From a virus: DNA of 28,033 nucleotides. The notes below the pieces were generated by a model. It was given only the letters and a program-made list of their open reading frames with translations, searched no databases and was not told the DNA's origin. Both the position numbers and the translations under genes were made by a program. Shown here piece after piece: positions 1-5,591 of the stretch. Position 1 is the stretch's first letter. Each line of letters begins with the position of its first letter. Where the stretch lies: IMG/VR virus record IMGVR_UViG_3300024518_000910, positions 1-28,033 of that record, one strand, 5' to 3'.

Positions 1-134
1 AAAAAAAAAAATACAAAAAAAAAAAAAACCAATACCCCAAAAAAAAAAAAAGGTAAGAGAAAAAATATAATTTAAACCAAAACTTATTAAATTTTAAAAA
101 AAAAAAAAAAAAAAAAAATAAAAATTTCACTTAT
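1..134. repeat. Poly-A low-complexity region at window start
   Basis: Runs of A of 11, 14, 13 and 23 bases (the last at 96-118) are separated by short AT-rich words. No reading frame or clear promoter is visible. It could be an assembly or contig end, a true genome-terminal low-complexity tract, or an A-tract (bent DNA) upstream of the first promoter. The sequence alone does not decide between these. Confidence 0.8.
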
Positions 135-195
135 ATGTATGCTTTCTCATACATTAACACACATATCTGTACTTAATGTATGCTTTTCCATACAA
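135..195. repeat. Two direct copies of a small palindrome (ATGTATG-N6-CATACA)
   Basis: A 7-bp perfect inverted repeat, ATGTATG/CATACAT with loop CTTTCT, lies at 135-154. A near-identical copy with a 6-bp stem, TGTATG/CATACA and loop CTTTTC, lies at 177-194. The copies are 41 bp apart, about four helical turns. They sit just upstream of a predicted promoter (200-231), so paired operator half-sites for a dimeric regulator are a reasonable guess. The symmetry and spacing are seen directly; the function is inferred. Confidence 0.6.
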
Positions 196-199
196 TTTG

Positions 200-231
200 T
201 TTGGTAGATCTATTTATTTTTATTACATTGG
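200..231 (+). promoter_or_regulatory. Bacteroidota-type promoter (TTTG-N20-TACATTGG)
   Basis: TTTG at 200-203 is followed by exactly 20 nt and then TACATTGG at 224-231, close to the -33/-7 consensus TTTG...TAnnTTTG. It shares its form and 20-nt spacing with the other promoters in this window. The ATG at 236 lies only 5 nt after the -7 box, so the transcript may be leaderless or nearly so. Confidence 0.55.
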
Positions 232-235
232 CCGC

Positions 236-460
236 ATGAATTGGAAAGAATATCTAACATCAGAAGGATTTATGTACTCTGAGAAGAATGATAAATACAG
301 TAAAGGATATGGCTGGGGTAAGAGTATAACTGTATGTAGGATATTGGGGAGTTTGTTTGAAATCAAGAGAGATGGAAAAGTATTCTTCTCACACTTTATA
401 GAATCATTTGAACAATTTAAAAATTTAATAAAACAAGTACAAAATGAAAAAAAAGAATGA
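236..460 (+). CDS. Small hypothetical protein (74 aa)
   Basis: Encodes a 74-residue protein starting MNWKEYLTSEGF and ending in TGA. It is rich in Lys, Ser, Phe and aromatic residues, has no Cys motif and no membrane segment, and matches no family I recognise. The frame is open 20 codons further upstream, to an ATG at 176. That ATG lies inside the second palindrome and upstream of the predicted -7 box (224-231), so the transcript would not contain it. The start at 236 is therefore preferred. Its position at the head of a group of tiny genes, each with its own promoter, suggests an early accessory or host-interaction gene, but that is only context. Confidence 0.6.
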   Translation: MNWKEYLTSEGFMYSEKNDKYSKGYGWGKSITVCRILGSLFEIKRDGKVFFSHFIESFEQFKNLIKQVQNEKKE

Positions 461-496
461 ACATCAGTTCCCTAAAGCATAAAAAGAGTTAAAAAA

Positions 497-528
497 CTTG
501 CATAGTAATTTTTAGTTTACTAAATTAG
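497..528 (+). promoter_or_regulatory. Bacteroidota-type promoter (CTTG-N20-TAAATTAG)
   Basis: TTG at 498-500 and TAAATTAG at 521-528 are separated by 20 nt. The -7 box continues as GCAAAATA, the same downstream extension (GCA/GCC then A-rich) found at the promoters near 1633, 5278, 1222 and 6342. It drives the small membrane-protein gene at 556. Confidence 0.6.
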
Positions 529-555
529 CAAAATATTAATTAATAAAATAAAACA

Positions 556-756
556 ATGAATTATTTAAAGAACACATTAGCCTTTGTATTAAATTTCACA
601 ACTGGACTAGGATTTTATGGAATAGGATTATTAGCTGTAGCACTAGGACTTACATTACTCTTTGGATGGGGAACTATTCCTGCTGGGTTTGTAGGAGCAT
701 TCGTTTATAAGAATTACGAAACAATTGCAAATTACGTAAAGTCACTTTTCAGCTAA
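556..756 (+). CDS. Small membrane protein (66 aa)
   Basis: A 66-residue protein. Residues about 8-32 and 36-51 form two hydrophobic, Gly-rich segments (for example LGFYGIGLLAVALGLTLLFGW) separated by a short Gly/Pro turn, with a Lys/Asn/Tyr-containing C-terminal tail. This predicts a two-helix inner-membrane hairpin. The leader before the ATG is purely A/T (ataaaataaaaca), as expected for a Bacteroidota host. It has its own promoter upstream and a strong terminator 25 nt after the stop, so it is probably a one-gene unit. Small two-helix phage membrane proteins can be holins, superinfection-exclusion factors or membrane toxins; the sequence does not say which. A separate, better holin candidate lies at 22359. 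Confidence 0.7.
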   Translation: MNYLKNTLAFVLNFTTGLGFYGIGLLAVALGLTLLFGWGTIPAGFVGAFVYKNYETIANYVKSLFS

Positions 757-780
757 CTAGCTTATTTTGAGTTAAGTTAA

Positions 781-810
781 AAATCCTAATAAATAATTGG
801 GATTTTTTTT
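781..810 (+). terminator. Rho-independent terminator
   Basis: Stem AAATCCTAAT (781-790) pairs with ATTGGGATTT (796-805) with one G-U pair and loop AAATA, followed by a T-run to 810. It ends the unit containing the 556 gene. The last Ts plus G811 also form the TTTG of the next promoter. Confidence 0.75.
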
Positions 811-839
811 GCTTAATACTTTAATATTCACTAACTTTC
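808..839 (+). promoter_or_regulatory. Promoter starting in the terminator T-run (TTTG-N20-TAACTTTC)
   Basis: TTTG at 808-811 uses the end of the terminator T-tract. After exactly 20 nt comes TAACTTTC at 832-839, one mismatch from TAnnTTTG. It lies 15 nt before the ATG at 854. Confidence 0.45.
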
Positions 840-853
840 ACAAAAATTAAATT

Positions 854-1120
854 ATGATCTTATTTATTCAAATTATTATCGGACTGGGATTAATATCATT
901 TCCAATAATTATGATATTTTTTAAAGGAGCTGTAGAATACACCCTATATTGGGGAGTAGTATTTGGAACACATTATGACAAATTATACTTCCAAACTAAA
1001 GATAAAGATGGAGAAAAACAAAATTACAGATTGAATATAATTCAGTTTCATATTTTATGTGTAAGTATTATGTTAAGTTTCTCAACAAAAGCAGATAATA
1101 TAATAGTAGAGGACGAATAA
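854..1120 (+). CDS. Small membrane-associated hypothetical protein (88 aa)
   Basis: An 88-residue protein. Residues about 1-24 are strongly hydrophobic (MILFIQIIIGLGLISFPIIM) and read as a signal anchor or transmembrane helix. A mixed charged/aromatic middle (DKLYFQTKDKDGEKQNYRLN) follows, then a second moderately hydrophobic segment at about 63-76 (FHILCVSIMLSF) and an acidic end (VEDE). I recognise no family. The stop TAA (1118-1120) overlaps the ATG of the following frame (TAATG), an arrangement that normally means translational coupling to a downstream gene. Here the downstream frame is broken (see 1120-1521). Confidence 0.6.
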   Translation: MILFIQIIIGLGLISFPIIMIFFKGAVEYTLYWGVVFGTHYDKLYFQTKDKDGEKQNYRLNIIQFHILCVSIMLSFSTKADNIIVEDE

Positions 1121-1521
1121 TGTTACATTTCTTTATTTCCCAAGAAGAGGATTTAATTGGAGTAAATAAAAGACTTAATTTTTTAGTGATATATAAATTT
1201 GGATATTAATCCATTTTGCTATATATTTGCCAAACATAGTTATTACAGTGTTTTAACTGGTATAAAATCTGCAGCTAATTTATCGACGCATATAAATAGG
1301 GTACAGACGACCAGAGAGGTTAAAGTAATAACATTTGATTAACGCAGGAAACCTTTTACACATACGCTCAAGATTGGACTGGATACGGAACAAGTATATC
1401 CTTCTGAATTAACAGATATTATCAGTCCTTGCTAGAAATACACTGTCTTGAGGAAATTGTAATAAAAACTGTTCCAGAGTACGCAAACCCAGCGATGCTC
1501 AAGGACTTTGCGTATTTATAA
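1120..1521 (+). pseudogene. Possible decayed 134-codon gene (two compensating frameshifts, one TGA)
   Basis: An ATG overlaps the previous stop (TAATG) and opens a frame reading MLHFFISQEEDLIGVNKRLN that stops at 1209. The next frame is open from 1190 to the TAA at 1340-1342 and includes SVLTGIKSAANLSTHINRVQ. The first frame then resumes from 1339 (TQETFYTYAQDWTGYGTSISF without its first L), hits TGA at 1405-1407, and continues through SLLEIHCLEEI and VPEYANPAMLKDFAYL to a TAA at 1519-1521. Total length is 402 nt, exactly 134 codons, as if one base was gained near 1190-1209 and one lost near 1330-1341. The pieces look protein-like, but I recognise no family. Alternatives are sequencing errors, or a structured RNA with only chance open frames (see 1236-1599). 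Confidence 0.35.
1198..1229 (+). promoter_or_regulatory. Perfect Bacteroidota promoter (TTTG-N20-TATATTTG)
   Basis: TTTG at 1198-1201, 20 nt, then TATATTTG at 1222-1229: an exact match to TTTG...TAnnTTTG, followed by CCAAA as at the 6342 promoter. No intact gene starts downstream before 1659, and a strong terminator lies between. Its product would therefore be an RNA of about 360 nt ending near 1599. Confidence 0.6.
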
Positions 1522-1599
1522 ATTACTTTAATAAGTTGTTTTTGTTTATAAATGTTTATCCGAAATGTCCATTGATTAAGTTCAATGGACATTTTTTTT
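1236..1599 (+). ncRNA. Candidate structured RNA, about 360 nt, promoter to terminator
   Basis: No intact reading frame lies between the promoter at 1198-1229 and the terminator at 1563-1599. GC content rises to about 38-43% in places, against a lower AT-rich background. Possible nested pairings: CTCAAGA (1368-1374) with TCTTGAG (1446-1452); inside it GGACT (1377-1381) with AGTCC (1424-1428), and a small GGATA/TATCC hairpin that shares one base with that helix. TACGCAAA (1480-1487) can pair with TTTGCGTA (1507-1514), an 8-bp stem. I cannot match it to tmRNA, RNase P RNA, a group I intron or a tRNA. The competing reading is a decayed gene in the same interval. Pairings were found by eye and could partly be chance. 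Confidence 0.3.
1563..1599 (+). terminator. Strong rho-independent terminator
   Basis: A perfect 13-bp stem, AAATGTCCATTGA (1563-1575) with TCAATGGACATTT (1582-1594), has loop TTAAGT and a run of eight T (1592-1599). It is the best terminator in the window and isolates the chaperonin operon from the upstream transcript. Confidence 0.9.
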
Positions 1600-1608
1600 A
1601 TAAAAACA

Positions 1609-1640
1609 TTTGGTGGAACAAAAATTTTATTCTACATTAG
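1609..1640 (+). promoter_or_regulatory. Promoter of the groEL operon (TTTG-N20-TACATTAG)
   Basis: TTTG at 1609-1612, 20 nt, then TACATTAG at 1633-1640 followed by CAGAAATA. The first start codon (1659) is 18 nt further on. The genes from 1659 to 5265 overlap or nearly touch with no terminator between them, apart from a 76-nt gap before 2303, so this is probably the main promoter for groEL. Confidence 0.65.
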
Positions 1641-1658
1641 CAGAAATATTTTACATCA

Positions 1659-2009
1659 ATGGACAAAATAGAAGATTTAGAAGAAATTAAAACGCCATTA
1701 GACACAGAACAACTTAAACAGGATCTGGAAAAGTCTGGCGTATCTCTTAGCGAATACGCTAATAGAATACGAATAGCTCCATCTAAAAGAGTTATTCTTC
1801 AGATGCCAAAGGATATTCTATTAAAACATAACGCGCTTGTGTTTCATAAAGGATCATCATTGTCATCTAAACAAAGAAGACTTGTTCAGGAAAGAGTTGC
1901 ATACGGTATCAATAGTGGCACGATAAAACCTGAAGAGGTTGCAAGTGAAATAAACAAATTAAACGCTCTCATACAGGGAGAACTTATAAAACAAATAAAA
2001 GATGAGTAA
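1659..2009 (+). CDS. Hypothetical soluble protein, first gene of groEL operon (116 aa)
   Basis: A 116-residue charged, mostly helical protein without Cys. The N-terminal 30 residues are acidic and coiled-coil-like (KIEDLEEIKTPLDTEQLKQD). The middle holds basic patches (NRIRIAPSKRVILQ; SSKQRRLVQERV), and the C-terminus is another amphipathic helix ending KQIKDE. I do not recognise the family. It is the first gene after the operon promoter, and its stop overlaps the next start by 8 nt, so the two are translationally coupled. The basic, helical character would fit a small nucleic-acid-binding or structural accessory protein, but this is a guess. Confidence 0.75.
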   Translation: MDKIEDLEEIKTPLDTEQLKQDLEKSGVSLSEYANRIRIAPSKRVILQMPKDILLKHNALVFHKGSSLSSKQRRLVQERVAYGINSGTIKPEEVASEINKLNALIQGELIKQIKDE

Positions 2010-2226
2010 GTTTAATGAGATTGTAAGCGGATATAGTAATCTGGTTAAATCAAAACTAGGATTATCTGACGAGAAAGACGAAGAGATCTTTATGGCTCGT
2101 AGAACAATATGTAACGCGTGTTCATATAAGTCAGCACTTGATAGGTGTTTGAAATGTGGATGCCCATTAGCTGCCAAGACAAGAAGCTTAGATCCAGCTA
2201 GTAAATGTCCAGAAGGACACTGGTAA
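2002..2226 (+). CDS. Small zinc-ribbon protein (74 aa, CxxC...CxxCxC...C)
   Basis: A 74-residue protein with C37-x2-C40, C49-x2-C52-x-C54 and C69, ending KCPEGHW. The arrangement CxxC-(8)-CxxCGCP-(14)-CPxGxW with KTRS between the clusters is a recurrent small zinc-ribbon pattern in Bacteroidota phages and their hosts, of unknown function. Four of the Cys (possibly with His73) can coordinate one Zn2+. The N-terminal 30 residues form a charged helix. It starts inside the end of the previous gene (8-nt overlap). A role in transcription control or protein-protein bridging is typical of such folds but is not shown here. Confidence 0.8.
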   Translation: MSKFNEIVSGYSNLVKSKLGLSDEKDEEIFMARRTICNACSYKSALDRCLKCGCPLAAKTRSLDPASKCPEGHW

Positions 2227-2302
2227 TATGAAAGAAGAACAATCAATTTAATAACATTTAATAAGTTTTATAAAGACCTTATTTCTATATCGTAGAAAGA
2301 AT

Positions 2303-2476
2303 ATGATGTTTAGAGTAAAATTACACAAAGAAGTCGTTAAGTTTCTTGAGAGTTCAGGAACAGTATGGTTGTCTGATGGAGAGAAATCATACGTAGTTAA
2401 TAATAGTTGGTATCAACCAACAGACGAGCCAGGGATTTATACATTACAATTTTTAAAACAAGAAATAATAGAATGA
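2303..2476 (+). CDS. Small protein (57 aa) overlapping the groEL start
   Basis: ATGATG at 2303 opens a 57-residue frame (MMFRVKLHKEVVKFLESSGT ... ending KQEIIE) that stops at TGA 2474-2476. The stop overlaps the groEL ATG at 2473 as ATGA, a classic coupling arrangement. The composition is a plausible small alpha/beta protein: a basic helix, a beta-rich middle with two Trp (VWLSDGEKSYVV, SWYQPTDEPGIYTL), and a C-terminal helix. The second ATG (2306) is an equally possible start. No family recognised. Its real-gene status is supported by the overlap and by explaining the interval that would otherwise look like an N-terminal extension of GroEL. Confidence 0.75.
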   Translation: MMFRVKLHKEVVKFLESSGTVWLSDGEKSYVVNNSWYQPTDEPGIYTLQFLKQEIIE

Positions 2477-4053
2477 CAGATATTATATTTGACCAAGAGG
2501 TTAGAGACGGAATTAAAGCAGGAGTAGATGCTCTAGCTAATGCAGTAAAAGTAACATTGGGACCAAAAGGCAGAAATGTTATAATCTATAAGAAAAATGG
2601 ATTAGATCCTCATGTAACTAAAGATGGTGTCACAGTGGCAGACTCGATAGAGCTGGAAGGTGACATAGAAAATATGGGAGCAACAGTAGTAAAAAGAGTT
2701 GCTCAGAAATCAAATAAAAATGCAGGAGACGGAACTACAACTGCAACAGTTCTTGCTCAAGCTATATTAAGAGAAGGGTTAAAGCTTGTTTCTGCAGGTT
2801 ACAACCCTTTGGACATTAAGAGAGGTATAGATAAAGCAACTGATGTTATTGTCAATGAATTAAATAGAGTTGCCATACCAGTTGACCATGACTCACCCAT
2901 GATAGAGCAGATTGCTTCAATCTCTGCAAACAATGATCCAGAGATTGGCAAGCTTGTTGCAGAAGCATTTGCCAGTGTAGGAAAAAATGGAGCCGTATCT
3001 GTAGAAGAAGGCAAAGGATTTGAAACCGTACTCAATAGAGTAGATGGATTACAATTTGACCGTGGACTAATAACACCTTTCTTCTCTACTTCCCCGGATA
3101 AGGTTGAGGTATCAATGCAGAACCCATTAATATTGGTGGTTGATGGAAAGATAACAACTAAAGAACAAGCTGTTGCTATATTGACACCAATAGTTGAATT
3201 AAGAAAACCTTTATTTGTAATAGCTGAAGATATCACTGGTGATGCTCTTACTACATTTACATTAAATAAATTAAAAGGTGGTCATACTATTGGTGCAGTA
3301 AAAACACCTGGGTTTGGTAATCATAGAAAAGATTTAGCTTATGATATAGCAGCCATAGTAGGTGCAACAGTAGTTCCTGAAGATATGGTGGCTGAGATAA
3401 CATCTGAATTTGTGGATCAGTTATTTGGTACTGCTAAAGCTATAAAGTCTGAACAAATGAGTACAGTAATTATGGGAGGGGTGCAAAAAGACGGAGAAGT
3501 AAAGAAAAGGATTGATGTAATCGAGGCAAAAATAAAAGCTGGCGGATTAACTGAATTTGAAGAGGAAAAACTTAATGAAAGAATAGCTAAATTGGGCGGA
3601 GGCGTAGCAGTAATAGAAGTTGGGGCAAAGTCTGAAATAGATATGAAAGAATTGAGGGATAGAATCATTGATGCAAAAGAAGCTGTAATATCTGCACTGG
3701 AAGAAGGAGTTGTTCTTGGTGGAGGCGTGGCATTGCTTAATTGTAAACAACTGAAGGTGAAGACCTTAAAAAATACCGACGAAGAAATAGGGGTGCAACT
3801 TATAATGAAAGCAATAGAATCACCGTTCAGAGCTATATGTGAGAACGCTGGAGTTAGCGCAGACGTAAAGTTAAACGCTTTAAAAAAGTCAAAAATAAAA
3901 AACTACGGATATAACGCTAAGACAGATAGAATGACAGATATGCTTTCTGAAGGAATCCTTGATCCTAAAAAAGTAACAAGAATTGCAATCGAAAGCGCGT
4001 CTAGTGTTGCTGGAACCTTACTAACCACTGCTTGTGCAGTAATAGAGAAATAA
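2473..4053 (+). CDS. groL: Phage-encoded GroEL chaperonin (Hsp60), 526 aa
   Basis: Group I chaperonin subunit; it forms ring complexes that fold proteins using ATP. Conserved: LGPKGRNV at 29-36 (nucleotide binding), GDGTTT at 85-90 with the Asp of E. coli D87, FDRG at 195-198 opening the apical domain, AEDITGDAL and KTPGFG in that domain, and the catalytic Asp400 (E. coli D398) before EEGVVLGGGVAL. Substrate-binding positions are hydrophobic (L199, F203, F204). Numbering tracks E. coli GroEL closely, but the protein stops after VAGTLLTTACAVIEK, so it lacks the usual GGM-rich C-terminal tail. The frame is open 22 codons further upstream; that extension overlaps the 2303 gene in another frame and has no homology to GroEL, so the ATG at 2473 is chosen. 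It sits in an operon of phage small genes, not beside a cellular groES. Confidence 0.97.
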   Translation: MTDIIFDQEVRDGIKAGVDALANAVKVTLGPKGRNVIIYKKNGLDPHVTKDGVTVADSIELEGDIENMGATVVKRVAQKSNKNAGDGTTTATVLAQAILREGLKLVSAGYNPLDIKRGIDKATDVIVNELNRVAIPVDHDSPMIEQIASISANNDPEIGKLVAEAFASVGKNGAVSVEEGKGFETVLNRVDGLQFDRGLITPFFSTSPDKVEVSMQNPLILVVDGKITTKEQAVAILTPIVELRKPLFVIAEDITGDALTTFTLNKLKGGHTIGAVKTPGFGNHRKDLAYDIAAIVGATVVPEDMVAEITSEFVDQLFGTAKAIKSEQMSTVIMGGVQKDGEVKKRIDVIEAKIKAGGLTEFEEEKLNERIAKLGGGVAVIEVGAKSEIDMKELRDRIIDAKEAVISALEEGVVLGGGVALLNCKQLKVKTLKNTDEEIGVQLIMKAIESPFRAICENAGVSADVKLNALKKSKIKNYGYNAKTDRMTDMLSEGILDPKKVTRIAIESASSVAGTLLTTACAVIEK

Positions 4054-4057
4054 AATA

Positions 4058-4396
4058 ATGAAAAACCATGAAGAACTAAGACGAGAAATAAATAGAAGGG
4101 AGTATTACAATTCTCTTGCTCCTTTCCCTGTTTATGATACAGAAATAATTAACGACTTTAAAAAACTAGAAATGATTACATCAAAAGAAGATAGTAACAA
4201 TGAACCTATAACTTATTGCAAAACATGTCTTTCAATCCACATTAAAACTGTTCATTTTAAAGACACAAAGCAAGAGGTTGACTATTGCGTAAATTGCAGT
4301 AATACAGATCTTGATGAAGTTCATATCTCAGAATGGGAAGATATGTATGAAGAAAAGTATGGAGAAAGATTCTTAACTGAAAAAGAAGAAGAGTAA
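4058..4396 (+). CDS. Zinc-ribbon-like hypothetical protein (112 aa)
   Basis: A 112-residue acidic protein with two CxxC knuckles, C54-K-T-C57 and C77-V-N-C80, 19 residues apart. They enclose a beta-like stretch (LSIHIKTVHFKDTKQEVDY), a standard zinc-ribbon layout. The N-terminus is a charged helix (EELRREINRREYY) and the last 25 residues are very acidic (EDMYEEKYGERF... EKEEE). It starts 4 nt after the groEL stop and its own stop overlaps the next ATG by 1 nt (TAATG), so it is tightly coupled in the operon. It could be a small regulator or an adaptor for the chaperonin; neither is shown. Family not recognised. Confidence 0.8.
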   Translation: MKNHEELRREINRREYYNSLAPFPVYDTEIINDFKKLEMITSKEDSNNEPITYCKTCLSIHIKTVHFKDTKQEVDYCVNCSNTDLDEVHISEWEDMYEEKYGERFLTEKEEE

Positions 4397-4674
4397 TGAT
4401 AAACATTCTAAAGCTTGAGGGCTGGAATAGATTTGGGCGATTGAAATATATCGTAAAAGATTCCAGCTTAAAGTGTTTAGAGATAATGGCATCAGATCTT
4501 CACACTGGAGTCGAACACGTTAACAAATCACTCAAGAAGAGTAAATATGTTATAGCAACAAAAATAACTGGTGAAGAAAATAACTACGAGATGCTCGTAA
4601 AAATAAAATACTATGACAGCAAGTCAAGATATGAATATAAAAAGAATTCACACAGACAAGAAATCAATATTTAG
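4396..4674 (+). CDS. Hypothetical basic protein (92 aa)
   Basis: A 92-residue Lys-rich protein starting MINILKLEGWNRFGRLKYIV and ending KNSHRQEINI. Predicted content is a beta-strand N-terminus, a helix (LEIMASDLHTGVEHVNKSLKK) and two strands (KYVIATKITG; YEMLVKIKYYD). The pattern resembles small phage DNA- or RNA-binding proteins, but no family is recognised. It starts on the previous stop (TAATG) and its last 44 nt overlap the next gene. Confidence 0.7.
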   Translation: MINILKLEGWNRFGRLKYIVKDSSLKCLEIMASDLHTGVEHVNKSLKKSKYVIATKITGEENNYEMLVKIKYYDSKSRYEYKKNSHRQEINI

Positions 4675-4999
4675 ATATTGGTTGGAATTCTTAAGACCTT
4701 ACCATAAACTAAGAACTAAAGAAATCGAAGCTCTTAGTCTATTGTTGTACTATAGATATGAGTTATCAAGAAGCATATCGGATAACAACATGGTGGATGT
4801 GGTATTATTCTCAACACAGACTAGAAATAAAATAAGAGAAGATTTAGGTGGAATGACTCAAAAAGTATTCAACAATTTACTTACGTCTCTAAGAAAAAAA
4901 GATATAATAAAGGAAGAGAATAAAATAAACCATGTGTTAATACCAAACATGACAGAAAACGGATTTAAACTAATTTTTGATTTTGATGTAAAAAAATGA
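4631..4999 (+). CDS. Winged-helix-like putative DNA-binding protein (122 aa)
   Basis: Residues about 10-50 are helical (FRYWLEFLRPYHKLRTKEIE, ALSLLLYYRYELSRS). A helix-turn-helix-like unit follows: TRNKIREDLGGMTQKVFNNLLTSL without its last four residues, then KKDIIKEENKINHVLIPNM, which reads as the recognition helix and beta wing of a winged-helix domain. This resembles replication or transcription accessory proteins of Bacteroidota phages, but the assignment is by fold pattern only. An upstream ATG (4613) in frame would lengthen the overlap with the previous gene from 44 to 62 nt; 4631 is preferred, though both are possible. The stop overlaps the next start (ATGA). Confidence 0.65.
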   Translation: MNIKRIHTDKKSIFRYWLEFLRPYHKLRTKEIEALSLLLYYRYELSRSISDNNMVDVVLFSTQTRNKIREDLGGMTQKVFNNLLTSLRKKDIIKEENKINHVLIPNMTENGFKLIFDFDVKK

Positions 5000-5265
5000 A
5001 GGCAAACAGAGTAGATGAAATAAAGATTAAGGAGTTGGCCAAAAAATATAAAATGGATCCAGAAATAGTTAAGAAGATCGTTCAAGCCCCTTATGACTTT
5101 ATACATAAAAAAACAAAGGAAATCACATTTGAGGACGGCATTAGTCGAGAAGAGTTTGATTCAATAAAAAAGAATTTCAATCTCCCAGGAATAGGAAAGC
5201 TATACGCATCATTCTTTTCTTATGAAGAAATTTGTAAAAAAAGAAGAAAAAAATTAGGCAGTTAG
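4996..5265 (+). CDS. Small basic protein, possibly HU/IHF-like (89 aa)
   Basis: An 89-residue, strongly basic protein coupled to the previous gene by ATGA overlap. The pattern IKELAKKYKMDPEIVKKIVQ, then a helix continuing into YDFIHKKTKEITF, then NFNLPGIGKLYASF, recalls short HU/IHF-like proteins of Bacteroidota phages (helix-turn-helix dimer core, then a short beta segment with a PGIGK or LGKF signature). A histone-like DNA-bending role is plausible but not proven; the DNA-binding beta arm of true HU is not obvious. It is the last gene of the groEL operon; the next promoter overlaps its end. Confidence 0.65.
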   Translation: MKANRVDEIKIKELAKKYKMDPEIVKKIVQAPYDFIHKKTKEITFEDGISREEFDSIKKNFNLPGIGKLYASFFSYEEICKKRRKKLGS

Positions 5266-5285
5266 TTTTTTTTAAGTTAAATTAG
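5254..5285 (+). promoter_or_regulatory. Promoter of the groES-like unit (TTAG-N20-TAAATTAG)
   Basis: TAAATTAG at 5278-5285, followed by CAGAATAATA, is almost identical to the -7 boxes at 521 and 1633. TTAG at 5254-5257, a weak -33, lies exactly 20 nt upstream. It sits across the end of the 4996 gene and precedes the ATG at 5320, which begins the two-gene unit containing the GroES-like gene. Confidence 0.5.
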
Positions 5286-5319
5286 CAGAATAATAATTAT
5301 TAATTTTAAAATTTTAAAA

Positions 5320-5589
5320 ATGACACAAAATCAAGTGACTCAACAAAGAAAGCCAAATTTACTTATTACAACAGATGAGATCCTGAATGCAATACTTCAG
5401 TATTTATCTAGTAGGCCATACTCAGATGTTGCGCATTTAATTGACGCTCTTAAACAGTCAACACCTTATACTCCGCCTGTAAATAAACCAGAAGCTGGTT
5501 ATGATGAAGGCTCTTTAAAGGAATCTCCGAAAACAATTCCTCAAATGGAAGTTGTTGATGCTGAAGAAGTAAATAATAAAGAAAATTAA
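5320..5589 (+). CDS. Hypothetical protein (89 aa)
   Basis: An 89-residue protein. A helical N-terminal half (LLITTDEILNAILQYLSSRP then VAHLIDALKQS) is followed by a Pro-rich, acidic and probably disordered C-terminal half (TPYTPPVNKPEAGYDEGS ... VDAEEVNNKEN). No family recognised. It is separated by 2 nt from the GroES-like gene and shares its promoter, so it may act with the co-chaperonin or be a capsid/tail accessory. The sequence does not distinguish these. Confidence 0.7.
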   Translation: MTQNQVTQQRKPNLLITTDEILNAILQYLSSRPYSDVAHLIDALKQSTPYTPPVNKPEAGYDEGSLKESPKTIPQMEVVDAEEVNNKEN

Positions 5590-5591
5590 AA

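Noticed and set aside
176-235. Upstream ATG at 176 for the first gene
   Set aside because: The ATG lies inside a palindrome and upstream of the predicted -7 box, so it would not be on the transcript.
1236-1521. tRNA, tmRNA, RNase P RNA or group I intron at 1236-1521
   Set aside because: No tRNA cloverleaf, CCA end, tag-peptide frame, RNase P signature or intron core motif was recognised by eye; only generic helices are visible.
2407-2472. 22-residue N-terminal extension of GroEL (start at 2407)
   Set aside because: It overlaps the 57-aa gene at 2303-2476 in another frame and shows no GroEL similarity. The ATG at 2473 begins TDIIFDQEVRDGIKAG, which aligns with normal GroELs.
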